From assembly GCF_000009765.2 (NCBI RefSeq), contig NC_003155.5, forward strand, positions 2,232,001-2,296,000: a stretch of 64,000 nt of DNA, read 5' to 3'. Below the pieces are notes generated by a model, which saw only the letters and a list, made by a program, of their open reading frames with translations, searched no databases and was not told where the DNA came from. This stretch comes from Streptomyces avermitilis MA-4680 = NBRC 14893. Its GTDB lineage: Bacteria; Actinomycetota; Actinomycetes; Streptomycetales; Streptomycetaceae. The position numbers and the translations under genes are program-made. Below are positions 16,014 to 24,032 of this stretch, one piece after another; position 1 is the stretch's first letter, and each line of letters starts with the position of its first letter.

Positions 16014-17935
16014 CGAAACGCGACCGAACTCCGAAGACCTACACCCGCCTCACGCATCCGCTCGTCAGGGACTCGCGCGACGAGCCCCTCCGCCGGGCCA
16101 CGTGGGAGGAGGCGCTGGACCGCGCGGCCCGGGGCCTCGACGCGGCACGCGGCGCCTTCGGCATGTTCTCCTGCGCCCGGGCGACCAACGAAATGAACTA
16201 CGTGGCGCAGAAGTTCGCCCGGGTCGTGATGGGCACCAACAACGTCGACTCCTGCAACCGGACGTGTCACGCCCCGAGCGTGGCCGGTCTGTCGGCCGCC
16301 TTCGGCTCGGGCGGCGGGACGTCGTCGTACGAGGAGACCGAGCACACCGACCTCATCGTGATGTGGGGCTCCAACGCCCGCTTCGCGCACCCGATCTTCT
16401 TCCAGCACGTCCTGAAGGGGATCAGGAACGGCGCCCGGATGTACGCCGTCGATCCGCGCCGCACCTCCACGGCCGAGTGGGCGGAGAGCTGGCTCGGCCT
16501 CAACGTCGGCACCGACATCCCGATGGCGCACGCGATCGGCCGCGAGATCATCCACGCGGGCCTCGCCAACGAGACCTTCGTCGAGCGGGCGACGAGCGGC
16601 TTCGAGGAGTACCGGGCGCTCGTCGAGCCGTGGACGCTGTCGCTCGCCGAGAAGGTGACGGGTGTACCGGCCCGCGCCATCAGGGAGCTGGCGCACGCCT
16701 ACGCCCGGGCGGAGCGCGCCCAGCTGTGCTGGACCCTCGGCATCACCGAGCACCACAACGGCACCGACAACGTGCGCGCGCTGATCAACCTGTCCCTGCT
16801 GACCGGGCACGTGGGCCGGTACGGCTCGGGCCTGCAGCCCCTGCGCGGCCAGAACAACGTGCAGGGCGGCGGCGACATGGGCGCCATCCCGAACCGGCTG
16901 CCCGGCTTCCAGGACATCCTCGACCCGGACGCGCGACTGAAGTTCGAGTCCGCCTGGGACACCGTCATCCAGCCGCACTACGGGCTGAACCTGACGGAGA
17001 TGTTCGAGGCGATGGAGGAGGGCACCCTCAGGGCCGTCTACTGCATCGGGGAGAACCCGGCGCAGTCGGAGGCGGACAGCGAGCGGGCCGTACGGCGCAT
17101 GCGGGCCCTCGACTTCCTCGTCGTCCAGGACATCTTCCTCACCAGGACGGCCGAGCTGGCCGACGTCGTGCTGCCGGCGACCGCCGGGTGGGCCGAGACG
17201 GACGGCACGACGACCAACAGCGAGCGGCGGGTGCAGCGCGTGCGCCGGGCGGTGACCCCGCCGGGTGAGGCGCGCGAGGACATCGACATCCTCTGCGCGC
17301 TCGCGGCGCGGCTCGGGCACGACTGGAAGTACGCGGACGCCGAGGCGGTCTGGAACGAGCTGCGGTCGGTGTCGCCGGACCACTACGGGATGACGTACGA
17401 GCGGTTGGCGGAGCACCAGGGCATCCAGTGGCCGTGCCCCGCACCGGACCGGCTCGAACCCCCTTATCTGCACGGCCGGTTGTGGTCGTCCGACCCGGCC
17501 GGGCGCGGCCGCCTCGCCCCCTTCGGGATCGTCCAGCACGACCCGCCCGTCGATCTGACGGACGAGGAGTACCCGATCCGGCTCACCACCGGGCGCCGCC
17601 TCGACTCCTACAACACCGGTGTGCAGAGCGGCGGTTTCGCCTCTCCGCTGCGGCGCGGCGAGTTCGTCGAGCTGTGCCCGGAGGACGCGGAGCGCTACGG
17701 GGTCGTGGTGGGCGAGCAGGTCCAGGTGGCCTCGCGGCGCGGGGCCGTGGTGGCGCCGGTGTGGATCGATCCGGCGCTGCGCCCCGGTCTCGCCTTCATG
17801 ACCATGCACTTTCCCGACGAGGTGGACACCAACCGGCTGACGATCGAGGCCAACTGCCCGATCGCCGGGACGGCCGAGTTCAAGGCGTCCGCGATCCGGA
17901 TCGAGAAGCTGCCGGTCACGGCCGTGAGGAGCTGA
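16010..17935 (+). CDS. Formate dehydrogenase catalytic subunit, C-terminal molybdopterin part (split FdhA)
   Basis: A 641-residue molybdopterin oxidoreductase. It begins, after a short lead, with TRLTHPLVRD, which in full-length formate dehydrogenases lies just after the Fe4S4 domain. The catalytic position is Cys86-His87 in NRTCHAPSVAGL, where E. coli FdhF has selenocysteine. The guanine-dinucleotide segments (MWGSNARFAHP, GENPAQSEAD) and the C-terminal aspartate-decarboxylase-fold domain (RLTTGRRLDSYNTG) are all present. The N-terminal Fe-S domains are absent here and encoded two genes downstream (19764-20624). It presumably oxidises formate to CO2 at a Mo or W bis-pterin centre once joined with that partner. 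ATGA overlap with the preceding gene. Confidence 0.88.
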   Translation: MTKRDRTPKTYTRLTHPLVRDSRDEPLRRATWEEALDRAARGLDAARGAFGMFSCARATNEMNYVAQKFARVVMGTNNVDSCNRTCHAPSVAGLSAAFGSGGGTSSYEETEHTDLIVMWGSNARFAHPIFFQHVLKGIRNGARMYAVDPRRTSTAEWAESWLGLNVGTDIPMAHAIGREIIHAGLANETFVERATSGFEEYRALVEPWTLSLAEKVTGVPARAIRELAHAYARAERAQLCWTLGITEHHNGTDNVRALINLSLLTGHVGRYGSGLQPLRGQNNVQGGGDMGAIPNRLPGFQDILDPDARLKFESAWDTVIQPHYGLNLTEMFEAMEEGTLRAVYCIGENPAQSEADSERAVRRMRALDFLVVQDIFLTRTAELADVVLPATAGWAETDGTTTNSERRVQRVRRAVTPPGEAREDIDILCALAARLGHDWKYADAEAVWNELRSVSPDHYGMTYERLAEHQGIQWPCPAPDRLEPPYLHGRLWSSDPAGRGRLAPFGIVQHDPPVDLTDEEYPIRLTTGRRLDSYNTGVQSGGFASPLRRGEFVELCPEDAERYGVVVGEQVQVASRRGAVVAPVWIDPALRPGLAFMTMHFPDEVDTNRLTIEANCPIAGTAEFKASAIRIEKLPVTAVRS

Positions 17936-17943
17936 GGCAGGAC

Positions 17944-19767
17944 ATGGATCTGCACTTCGGTGACAGCAAACCGTCGGACGAGGAGCGGGCGGCCGTCGAC
18001 GCGCTGCTCGGTCCCCCGGAGTCCTCGTGGGAGGGCGCCGACCGGTCCGACGCCGACCTCAGGTGGGCCCGCGGCGGGCGCGCGGCCCGGGACCGCCGCG
18101 ACCTGCTGCTGCCGGGGCTGCACGCGGTCAACGACCGGATCGGCTGGATCAGCGAGGGCGCCCTCGACTACCTGTGCCGGCGGCTGACGGTGCCGCCCGC
18201 GGAGGCGTACGGCGTCGCCACGTTCTACTCGATGTTCGCGGTGAAACCGCGCCCCGCGACCGTCCTGCATGTGTGCACGGACCTCGCGTGCGCGTCCGCC
18301 GGGGCGGCTGAGCTGTGCGCCGGTGTCGAGGCCCGGCTCGGGCCCGGCAGCGGCGTCGGAGTGGAACGCGGCCCCTGTCTGGGCCTGTGCGAGCGGGCTC
18401 CGGCCGCACTGGCGGTCAGGGCCGGGGATCCGGTGCGTACGGCGGTGTCGGCGCCCGCGACCGTCGAGGCCGCGGTGCTGGCGGCGAGCGCGCCCGACTC
18501 GGCGCCCGAGGAGCCGTCCGCCGCCCTCGCGGTCCCCCAGGCGGGTCAGGACGGGCTGGTTCTCCTGCGCCGCGTCGGCGTGGTCGACCCCGCGTCGCTC
18601 GACGACTACCGGGCGCACGGCGGTTACGCGGCGCTGCGGCGGGCCTTCGAGCTCGGGCCGGCCGAGGTCATCCGGGAGGTCACCGACGCGGGCCTGGTCG
18701 GGCGCGGCGGCGCCGCCTTCCCCACCGGCCGCAAATGGCAGGCGACGGCGTCCCGGCCCGACCGTCCGCACCACCTCGTCTGCAACGCCGACGAATCCGA
18801 GCCCGGCACCTTCAAGGACCGGGTGATCATGGAGGGCGACCCGTACGCGCTCGTCGAGTCGATGACGATCGCCGCGTACGCCGTCGGGGCGCACCAGGGC
18901 TATCTGTATCTGCGCGGGGAGTACCCGCGCGCCCTGGAGCGCATGAGCCACGCCATCGAGCAGGCACGCGCGCGTGGGCTGCTCGGCGACGACGTCCTCG
19001 GTCAGGGCTACGCCTTCGACATCGAGATCCGGCGCGGCGCGGGCGCGTACATCTGCGGTGAGGAGACCGCCCTCTTCAACTCGATCGAGGGGTACCGGGG
19101 GGAGCCGCGGTCGAAGCCGCCCTTCCCCGTGGAGAAGGGCTTGTTCGGCCGGCCCACTGCCGAGAACAATGTCGAGACGCTGGTCAACGTGTTGCCCGTC
19201 CTCACGATGGGGGCGCAGGCGTACGCGGCGATCGGCACGGCGAAGTCCACCGGGCCCAAGCTCTTCTGCGTGTCGGGCAGCGTGGACCGGCCCGGCGTCT
19301 ACGAGCTGCCGTTCGGCGCGACGCTGGGCGAGCTGCTGGAGCTGGCCGGAGTGCGGGAACGGCTGCGCGCGGTCCTGCTCGGCGGCGCGGCCGGCGGCTT
19401 CGTACGGCCCGACGAACGGGACATCCCGCTCACCTTCGAAGGCACCCGTCAGGCGGGCACCACGCTCGGCTCGGGAGTCGTCATGGCCTTCGACGACACC
19501 GTCCCGCTCCCCCGGCTCCTCCTGAGGATCGCCGAGTTCTTCCGCGACGAGTCGTGCGGCCAGTGCGTGCCGTGCCGGGTCGGGACCGTGCGCCAGGAGG
19601 AGGCGCTGCACCGGATCGTGGCGCGGACGGGGGCGGCGGCCGCCGACGACATCGCCCTGCTCAGAGAGGTGGGCCGGGCGATGCGGGACGCCTCGATCTG
19701 CGGTCTGGGCCAGAGCGCGTGGAACGCCGTGGAATCTGCCATCGACCGTCTGGGGGCGTACGAATGA
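17944..19767 (+). CDS. NuoE-NuoF fusion: NADH-binding diaphorase subunit of formate dehydrogenase
   Basis: A 607-residue fusion. Residues 1-165 are a thioredoxin-like NuoE/FdsG domain with the four [2Fe-2S] cysteines Cys111, Cys116, Cys145 and Cys149 (CTDLAC and GPCLGLC). Residues about 190-607 are NuoF/FdsB: FMN site GLVGRGGAAFPTGRKW, NADH site with GAGAYICGEETALFNS, and the [4Fe-4S] motif ESCGQCVPCRVGT plus a later Cys. It accepts electrons from the formate dehydrogenase subunits and reduces NAD+. In the known soluble FdsABG enzymes these are two proteins; here they are fused. It starts 8 nt after the catalytic gene and overlaps the next gene by 4 nt. Confidence 0.92.
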   Translation: MDLHFGDSKPSDEERAAVDALLGPPESSWEGADRSDADLRWARGGRAARDRRDLLLPGLHAVNDRIGWISEGALDYLCRRLTVPPAEAYGVATFYSMFAVKPRPATVLHVCTDLACASAGAAELCAGVEARLGPGSGVGVERGPCLGLCERAPAALAVRAGDPVRTAVSAPATVEAAVLAASAPDSAPEEPSAALAVPQAGQDGLVLLRRVGVVDPASLDDYRAHGGYAALRRAFELGPAEVIREVTDAGLVGRGGAAFPTGRKWQATASRPDRPHHLVCNADESEPGTFKDRVIMEGDPYALVESMTIAAYAVGAHQGYLYLRGEYPRALERMSHAIEQARARGLLGDDVLGQGYAFDIEIRRGAGAYICGEETALFNSIEGYRGEPRSKPPFPVEKGLFGRPTAENNVETLVNVLPVLTMGAQAYAAIGTAKSTGPKLFCVSGSVDRPGVYELPFGATLGELLELAGVRERLRAVLLGGAAGGFVRPDERDIPLTFEGTRQAGTTLGSGVVMAFDDTVPLPRLLLRIAEFFRDESCGQCVPCRVGTVRQEEALHRIVARTGAAAADDIALLREVGRAMRDASICGLGQSAWNAVESAIDRLGAYE

Positions 19768-20624
19768 CCGCGATACCGCTGGGAGTGCCGCGCCGGCTCG
19801 TCGAGTTCACCGTCGACGGGCAGGAGGCCAGGGTCCCGGAGGGGTCGACGATCCTCGACGCCTGCCGGGCCGCCGGAAAGGACGTGCCGACCCTCTGCCA
19901 GGGCGACACCCTCACCCCGAAGAACGCCTGCCGCGTCTGCGTCGTCGAGGTCGAGGGCGCGCGCACTCTCGTCCCGGCCTGCTCGCGCGGGGCGGAGCCC
20001 GGCATGGAGGTGCGCACCGACACCGAGCGCGCCCGGCACAGCCGCAGGCTCGTGCTCGAACTCCTCGCGTCCTCGGTCGACCTGTCGACCACGCCGAAGG
20101 CCGCCGGGTGGATCAAGGAGTACGAGGCGAAGCCGGACCGCTTCGGCCCCGACGCCGCCCGGCTCAACGAGGAGCCGAAGGTCGACAACGACCTCTACGT
20201 CCGCGACTACGACAAGTGCATCCTCTGCTACAAGTGCGTCGACGCGTGCGGCGACCAGTGGCAGAACACGTTCGCGATCTCGGTGGTGGGGCGCGGCTTC
20301 GACGCGCGGATCGCGGTCGAGCACGACGCGCCGCTCACGGACTCCGCGTGCGTGTACTGCGGCAACTGCGTCGAGGTGTGCCCGACCGGCGCGCTGTCGT
20401 TCAAGTCGGAGTTCGACATGCGCGCGGCGGGTACGTGGGACGAGTCGGCACAGACCGAGACGACCACGGTGTGCGCCTACTGCGGAGTGGGCTGCAATCT
20501 CACCCTGCACGTACAGGACAATGAGATCGTGAAGGTCACCTCACCGCACGACAACCCGGTGACCCACGGCAACCTCTGCATCAAGGGCCGTTTCGGCTAC
20601 CAGCACGTACAGAACCGGGACTGA
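19764..20624 (+). CDS. Formate dehydrogenase catalytic subunit, N-terminal Fe-S part (split FdhA)
   Basis: A 286-residue iron-sulfur protein that equals the N-terminal third of an FdsA/FdhF-type subunit. It has a [2Fe-2S] ferredoxin domain (Cys45, 56, 59, 73), two [4Fe-4S] motifs (Cys152/155/158/162 and Cys196/199/202/206), and the Molybdop_Fe4S4 cluster (Cys237, 240, 244, 272). It stops at GYQHVQNRD, exactly where the catalytic domain encoded at 16010 would continue. The His/Cys-ligated [4Fe-4S] cluster found after the ferredoxin domain in NuoG- and FdsA-type proteins is missing: residues 74-151 contain no cysteine. It should pass electrons between the pterin site and the NuoEF fusion. Confidence 0.9.
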   Translation: MTAIPLGVPRRLVEFTVDGQEARVPEGSTILDACRAAGKDVPTLCQGDTLTPKNACRVCVVEVEGARTLVPACSRGAEPGMEVRTDTERARHSRRLVLELLASSVDLSTTPKAAGWIKEYEAKPDRFGPDAARLNEEPKVDNDLYVRDYDKCILCYKCVDACGDQWQNTFAISVVGRGFDARIAVEHDAPLTDSACVYCGNCVEVCPTGALSFKSEFDMRAAGTWDESAQTETTTVCAYCGVGCNLTLHVQDNEIVKVTSPHDNPVTHGNLCIKGRFGYQHVQNRD

Positions 20625-20631
20625 TCAGGAC

Positions 20632-21480
20632 ATGGGACGAGTCACGGAACGACGCAAGGTGATCCGCATCCGGGACGGGGCCGTGAGCACCCGCCCGGAC
20701 ACGCTCGTCGCCGAGGAACCACTGGAGATCCGCCTCAACGGCAAGCCGCTCGCGATCACCATGCGCACGCCGGGTGACGACTTCGCGCTCGCCGCGGGCT
20801 TCCTGGTCAGTGAGGGCGTCCTGGGCGAGGCCGACGAACTGCAGAACATCGTGTACTGCGCGGGCGCGACGGTGGACGGCTCGAACACGTACAACGTCGT
20901 CGACGTGCGGACGGCGCCCGGTGTCGTCCTCCCCGACATCACACTCGAACGGAACGTGTACACGACGTCCTCCTGCGGACTGTGCGGCAAGGCGAGCCTG
21001 GACGCGGTCCGTACGACGGCACGCTGGACGATCGACGACACTCCCCCGGTCCGGCTCGAACCCGAGCTGCTCGCGAGCCTCCCCGACCGGCTGCGGGCGG
21101 CCCAGCGGGTCTTCGACCGGACCGGGGGCCTGCACGCGGCGGCGCTCTTCACGGAGGAGGGCGAGCTCGTCGACATCCGAGAGGACGTGGGCCGGCACAA
21201 CGCGGTCGACAAGCTGGTCGGCCGCGCCCTGCAGAGCGGCTCCCTGCCGCTGTCCCGCACGGTCCTGCTGGTGTCGGGCCGGGCCTCCTTCGAGCTGGCG
21301 CAGAAGGCGGTCATGGCCGGGATTCCGGTTCTGGCGGCGGTGTCGGCCCCCTCGTCGCTGGCCGTGGACCTGGCCGCGGAGTCGGGGCTGACCCTGGTGG
21401 GCTTCCTGCGGGGCGCCTCCATGAACGTGTACGCGGGCGAGCACCGCATCGCTCTGCGGGCCGCGGCCGCCCAGGGCTGA
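20632..21480 (+). CDS. fdhD: Formate dehydrogenase accessory sulfurtransferase FdhD
   Basis: A 282-residue FdhD with the sulfur-transfer motif SSCGLCGK (Cys115, Cys118), the RTPGDDFALAAGFL segment near 45-58 and the DVGRHNAVDK motif near 185-194 that binds the guanine dinucleotide cofactor. FdhD passes sulfur from a cysteine desulfurase to the molybdenum cofactor before insertion into formate dehydrogenase. It starts 7 nt after the Fe-S subunit gene and closes the operon, which confirms that the split oxidoreductase is a formate dehydrogenase. Confidence 0.96.
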   Translation: MGRVTERRKVIRIRDGAVSTRPDTLVAEEPLEIRLNGKPLAITMRTPGDDFALAAGFLVSEGVLGEADELQNIVYCAGATVDGSNTYNVVDVRTAPGVVLPDITLERNVYTTSSCGLCGKASLDAVRTTARWTIDDTPPVRLEPELLASLPDRLRAAQRVFDRTGGLHAAALFTEEGELVDIREDVGRHNAVDKLVGRALQSGSLPLSRTVLLVSGRASFELAQKAVMAGIPVLAAVSAPSSLAVDLAAESGLTLVGFLRGASMNVYAGEHRIALRAAAAQG

Positions 21481-21501
21481 GCGGCTCCCCGCTGCACGGC
21501 G

Positions 21502-21550
21502 GCGGGGCCCCGACCGGCGGGGAGCGCCCCCTGCGCCGAAGGGGCCCCGC
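21502..21550 (+). terminator. Terminator after the formate dehydrogenase operon
   Basis: GCGGGGCCCC (21502-21511) pairs with GGGGCCCCGC (21541-21550); the 29-nt loop contains a further GGGG/CCCC pairing. It lies 22 nt after the fdhD stop. Confidence 0.65.
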
Positions 21551-21601
21551 CCCAAAGCGGTCGCTCAGTCGGCCGCGCTCGCCCTCGCCCGCCGCCTCAC
21601 C

Positions 21602-22159
21602 TCACCTCACCTCACCCGAGGCGAAGTGCACCTCGGCGGCGGTGACCACCGTGCCCAGCCGGGGGAAGTCCAGCCGTACGGACGCGTCGTGCTCGGCCGC
21701 GGTGAGGGCGGCCATCGCGTCCTCGACGAAGACCAGGTCGTAGCCGAGGTCGCCGGCCGCGCGGGCGGTGGACTCGACGCCCAGATTGGTGGCGATGCCG
21801 CCGAACACCAGTGTGCTGATGCCGCGCTCGCGCAGCTGCTCGTCCAGGGCCGTGCCCTGGAAACCCCCGATGGTCCGTTTCACGATCTCCAGGTCGCCGT
21901 CCGCCGCGAGACCGGCGACCAGCCCGCTTCCGGGTGGCTGCTCGGCGAGGCCGGGGCGCTCGACGCGGATGAGGACGACGAGGGCGCCCGCGGAGCGGAA
22001 GCCGGCCGCCAGCCCCTCGGCCACGGAGAGGACTTCGACGCCCTTCCGGGGCTCGACGGGCAGTCCGACGATGCGGTCCATCAGGTCGACGAGCACTAGG
22101 GCGGTGCGTGCGGGGTCGAGGGCGAGCCGGGGTTCGGCTGCGGGTACTGGTGCGGTCAT
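21602..22159 (-). CDS. Isochorismatase-family protein lacking the nucleophilic cysteine
   Basis: A 185-residue protein of the isochorismatase/cysteine hydrolase superfamily. Asp25 (LVLVDLMDRI) and Lys94 (EIVKRTIGGF) of the usual triad are present, with the cis-peptide segment GGIATNLGVESTARAA. The position usually held by the nucleophilic Cys is Gly127, as in true isochorismatases such as EntB, which do not need the thiol. It may therefore act on an enol ether or be a non-amidase variant. It is convergent with fdhD and lies 19 nt downstream of the MarR gene on the same strand, so both may be co-transcribed. Confidence 0.82.
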   Translation of the reverse strand: MTAPVPAAEPRLALDPARTALVLVDLMDRIVGLPVEPRKGVEVLSVAEGLAAGFRSAGALVVLIRVERPGLAEQPPGSGLVAGLAADGDLEIVKRTIGGFQGTALDEQLRERGISTLVFGGIATNLGVESTARAAGDLGYDLVFVEDAMAALTAAEHDASVRLDFPRLGTVVTAAEVHFASGEVR

Positions 22160-22178
22160 GACGGAACGTTAGCCCGCA

Positions 22179-22613
22179 TCAGCCGTCCGTACCGGAAATC
22201 CGGATCAACAGGCTCATGAACTGGTCGCGTTCGGCCGCCTCGAGCGGGGCGAGGAGCGCGTCGTTCGCGGCGCGGGCCGCCTTCTCGCAGCGCTTCAGCA
22301 GGCGCGTGCCCTCCCCGGTGAGGGACACCGCGTTCTTGCGGCGGTCCTTCGGGTCCGGTTCACGGACGATCAGGCCCGCGGACTGGAGGTCGTTGAGGAC
22401 GCCGACCAGGTCCTTGGGATCGAGCTGGATACTGCGGCCGAGCTCGGCCTGGGCGACGGGGCCGAGGTCGGCGACGGCGGAGAGCACCACGTGGTGCCAC
22501 ATCTTCATCCCCTCGGCCGCCAGGGCCTCGGCCACCAGGCCGCGCCCCCGGGCGGCGGCCCGGCCGAGGAGCCAGCTGGGGAGGGTGCGGATTGCGGGCA
22601 GGGGGGCGGACAT
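22179..22613 (-). CDS. MarR-family transcriptional regulator
   Basis: A 144-residue winged helix protein: helix-turn-helix VAQAELGRSIQLDPKDLVGV (about 52-71) and the beta-wing EPDPKDRRKNAVSLTG with the conserved DxRxK-like pattern. MarR proteins are ligand-responsive dimeric repressors. It is divergent from a quinone reductase gene, and two TGGG-N-CCCA palindromes lie between them, so it very likely controls both directions. Confidence 0.93.
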   Translation of the reverse strand: MSAPLPAIRTLPSWLLGRAAARGRGLVAEALAAEGMKMWHHVVLSAVADLGPVAQAELGRSIQLDPKDLVGVLNDLQSAGLIVREPDPKDRRKNAVSLTGEGTRLLKRCEKAARAANDALLAPLEAAERDQFMSLLIRISGTDG

Positions 22614-22636
22614 GCCCCCAGCCTAGCGAATAACCA

Positions 22637-22679
22637 TGGGGCATCCCAACGAATCTCCAGTTATCATTGGGACTCCCAA
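22637..22679. promoter_or_regulatory. Pair of MarR-type operators between divergent genes
   Basis: TTGGGACTCCCAA (22667-22679) is a perfect palindrome around its centre, and TGGGGCATCCCA (22637-22648) is a near copy. Both are followed by ACGAAT. Their centres are about 30 bp apart, near three helical turns. Confidence 0.7.
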
Positions 22680-22689
22680 CGAATACTGT
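22661..22689 (+). promoter_or_regulatory. Promoter of the quinone reductase gene overlapping a MarR operator
   Basis: TTATCA (22661-22666), 17 nt, TACTGT (22684-22689) is a plausible housekeeping promoter. The spacer contains the palindrome TTGGGACTCCCAA, so bound repressor would block polymerase. Confidence 0.5.
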
Positions 22690-22710
22690 CCCCGCATTCT
22701 GGGAGGTGCG

Positions 22711-23629
22711 ATGCGTCGCGTCCGGTACGAGCACACCGGTGGCCCGCTGTTCCTGGAGGAGGTGCCGGTGCCCGACGTCGGACCGGGCGAGCTGCTCGTC
22801 CGCGCCGCGGCGATCGGGGTGACCCTCCCGGTCGTACGGAAGGTCACCGAGGCCGCCGAGCCGATCCCGCTGGGCGGCGAGATCGCCGGAGAGGTCGTCG
22901 CCGCCGGGGAAGGTGTCACCCGTTTCACGGCGGGCGACCGCGTCACCGGTCTCTGCTTCGGACACGGTTACGCCGACTACGCCCTCCTGCACGAAACCAT
23001 GGGCCACCCCCGTCCCCGAGAGCGCGAGCCCCGTCGACGCCGTCGCCCTGGTCCGCAGCGGCCTGGTCGCGCTCGGCGCCCTGGAGGCGGCCCGCCCCCG
23101 CCCCGGCGAGTCGGCGCTCGTCACCGCGGCGGCCGGCGGCGTGGGCCAACTCGCCGTACAGCTCGCGCGCCTGCGCGGGGCGTCGCGCGTCGTCGGCGCC
23201 GTGTCCGCCCCGGGCAAGGCGGCGTTCGTGCGCGGGCTCGGCGCCGACGACGTGATCACCTACGACGCCGACGCCTGGGGCGAGCCCGTCGACTACGTCC
23301 TCGACGCGGTCGGCGGTGAGCTGCTCACCCCGGCGATCGCCGCGCTCGCCCCGGGTGGCCGGCTCGTCGCCTACAGCTCGGGCGGCGGGACCGTCCAGGC
23401 GTACGACCTGCTGGTGAGCGCGAAGTCGGTGATCGGCTTCCAGATGGCGCGGATCGCCCGCGGGGAGCCGCAGCTGTACGAACGGTGGCGGCGGGAGCTG
23501 TGGCGGCTGTTCACGGACGGGGCGCTGCGGCCGGCCGTGCACGGGGAGTTCGACCTGGCGGACGCCGCGAAGGCGCACGAGGTGATCGAGTCGCGGAGCA
23601 ACCTCGGCAAGGTGGTCCTGCGCACCTGA
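22711..23629 (+). pseudogene. Quinone oxidoreductase/zinc-less alcohol dehydrogenase, frameshifted
   Basis: The gene starts at ATG 22711 behind GGGAGG and encodes MRRVRYEHTGGPLFLEEVPV through GYADYALLHETM in one frame. The rest (ATPVPESASPVDAVALVRSG to the end, with NADPH loop VTAAAGGVGQLAVQLAR) is in the next frame. The switch falls at the GGG of 23001-23003: with one G fewer, the protein reads continuously at about 305 residues, the usual length for zeta-crystallin-type quinone reductases. Either a real one-base insertion has inactivated the gene or the base is a sequencing error in a G run. It is divergent from the MarR gene, its probable regulator. Confidence 0.85.
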
Positions 23630-23759
23630 CGCTCCGCCGCTACTCCGTCCGGTGTACTCGGCCTCCCGCGCACATCCCCACCCGCGCGGGCTCGTTACTC
23701 CCGGTGAGTTCCACAGGGCCACGTCCGCGCGGCCCGTCGTCCGGGTAGGAGGCAGTTAC

Positions 23760-24032
23760 TTGGATGCCGGCACCACCCTGCTCGGCTCGTTAGTGGCCTG
23801 CGCGGGCGTGCTGGGCGCGGCCGTCGTGGCGTACCTGGGGAAGCGGGGCGAGAACGCTCTGAACGGCTTCTCCAGTCTCACCGACAAGCTGCAGTCCGAG
23901 CGCGACCGCCTGGAGCGCCAGGTCGCCGAACGTGACTCGCGGATCGTCGAGTTGTCCACGCTGCATGCCGCGGACCAGTCGGAGATCGCCCGGCTGCGCC
24001 TCGACGTCCACCGCCTGGGAGGTGCGCCGTGA
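23760..24032 (+). CDS. Small membrane-anchored coiled-coil protein
   Basis: A 90-residue protein starting at TTG 23760, chosen because AGGAGG (23747-23752) lies 7 nt upstream. It has one N-terminal membrane segment ([20 protein letters not shown], residues 7-26) and then a charged heptad-like helix ([20 protein letters not shown] onward) that should form a coiled coil. No family is recognised. Its TGA overlaps the GTG of the collagen-like gene, so the two proteins are made together and may associate at the membrane (inference). Confidence 0.7.
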   Translation: MDAGTTLLGSLVACAGVLGAAVVAYLGKRGENALNGFSSLTDKLQSERDRLERQVAERDSRIVELSTLHAADQSEIARLRLDVHRLGGAP

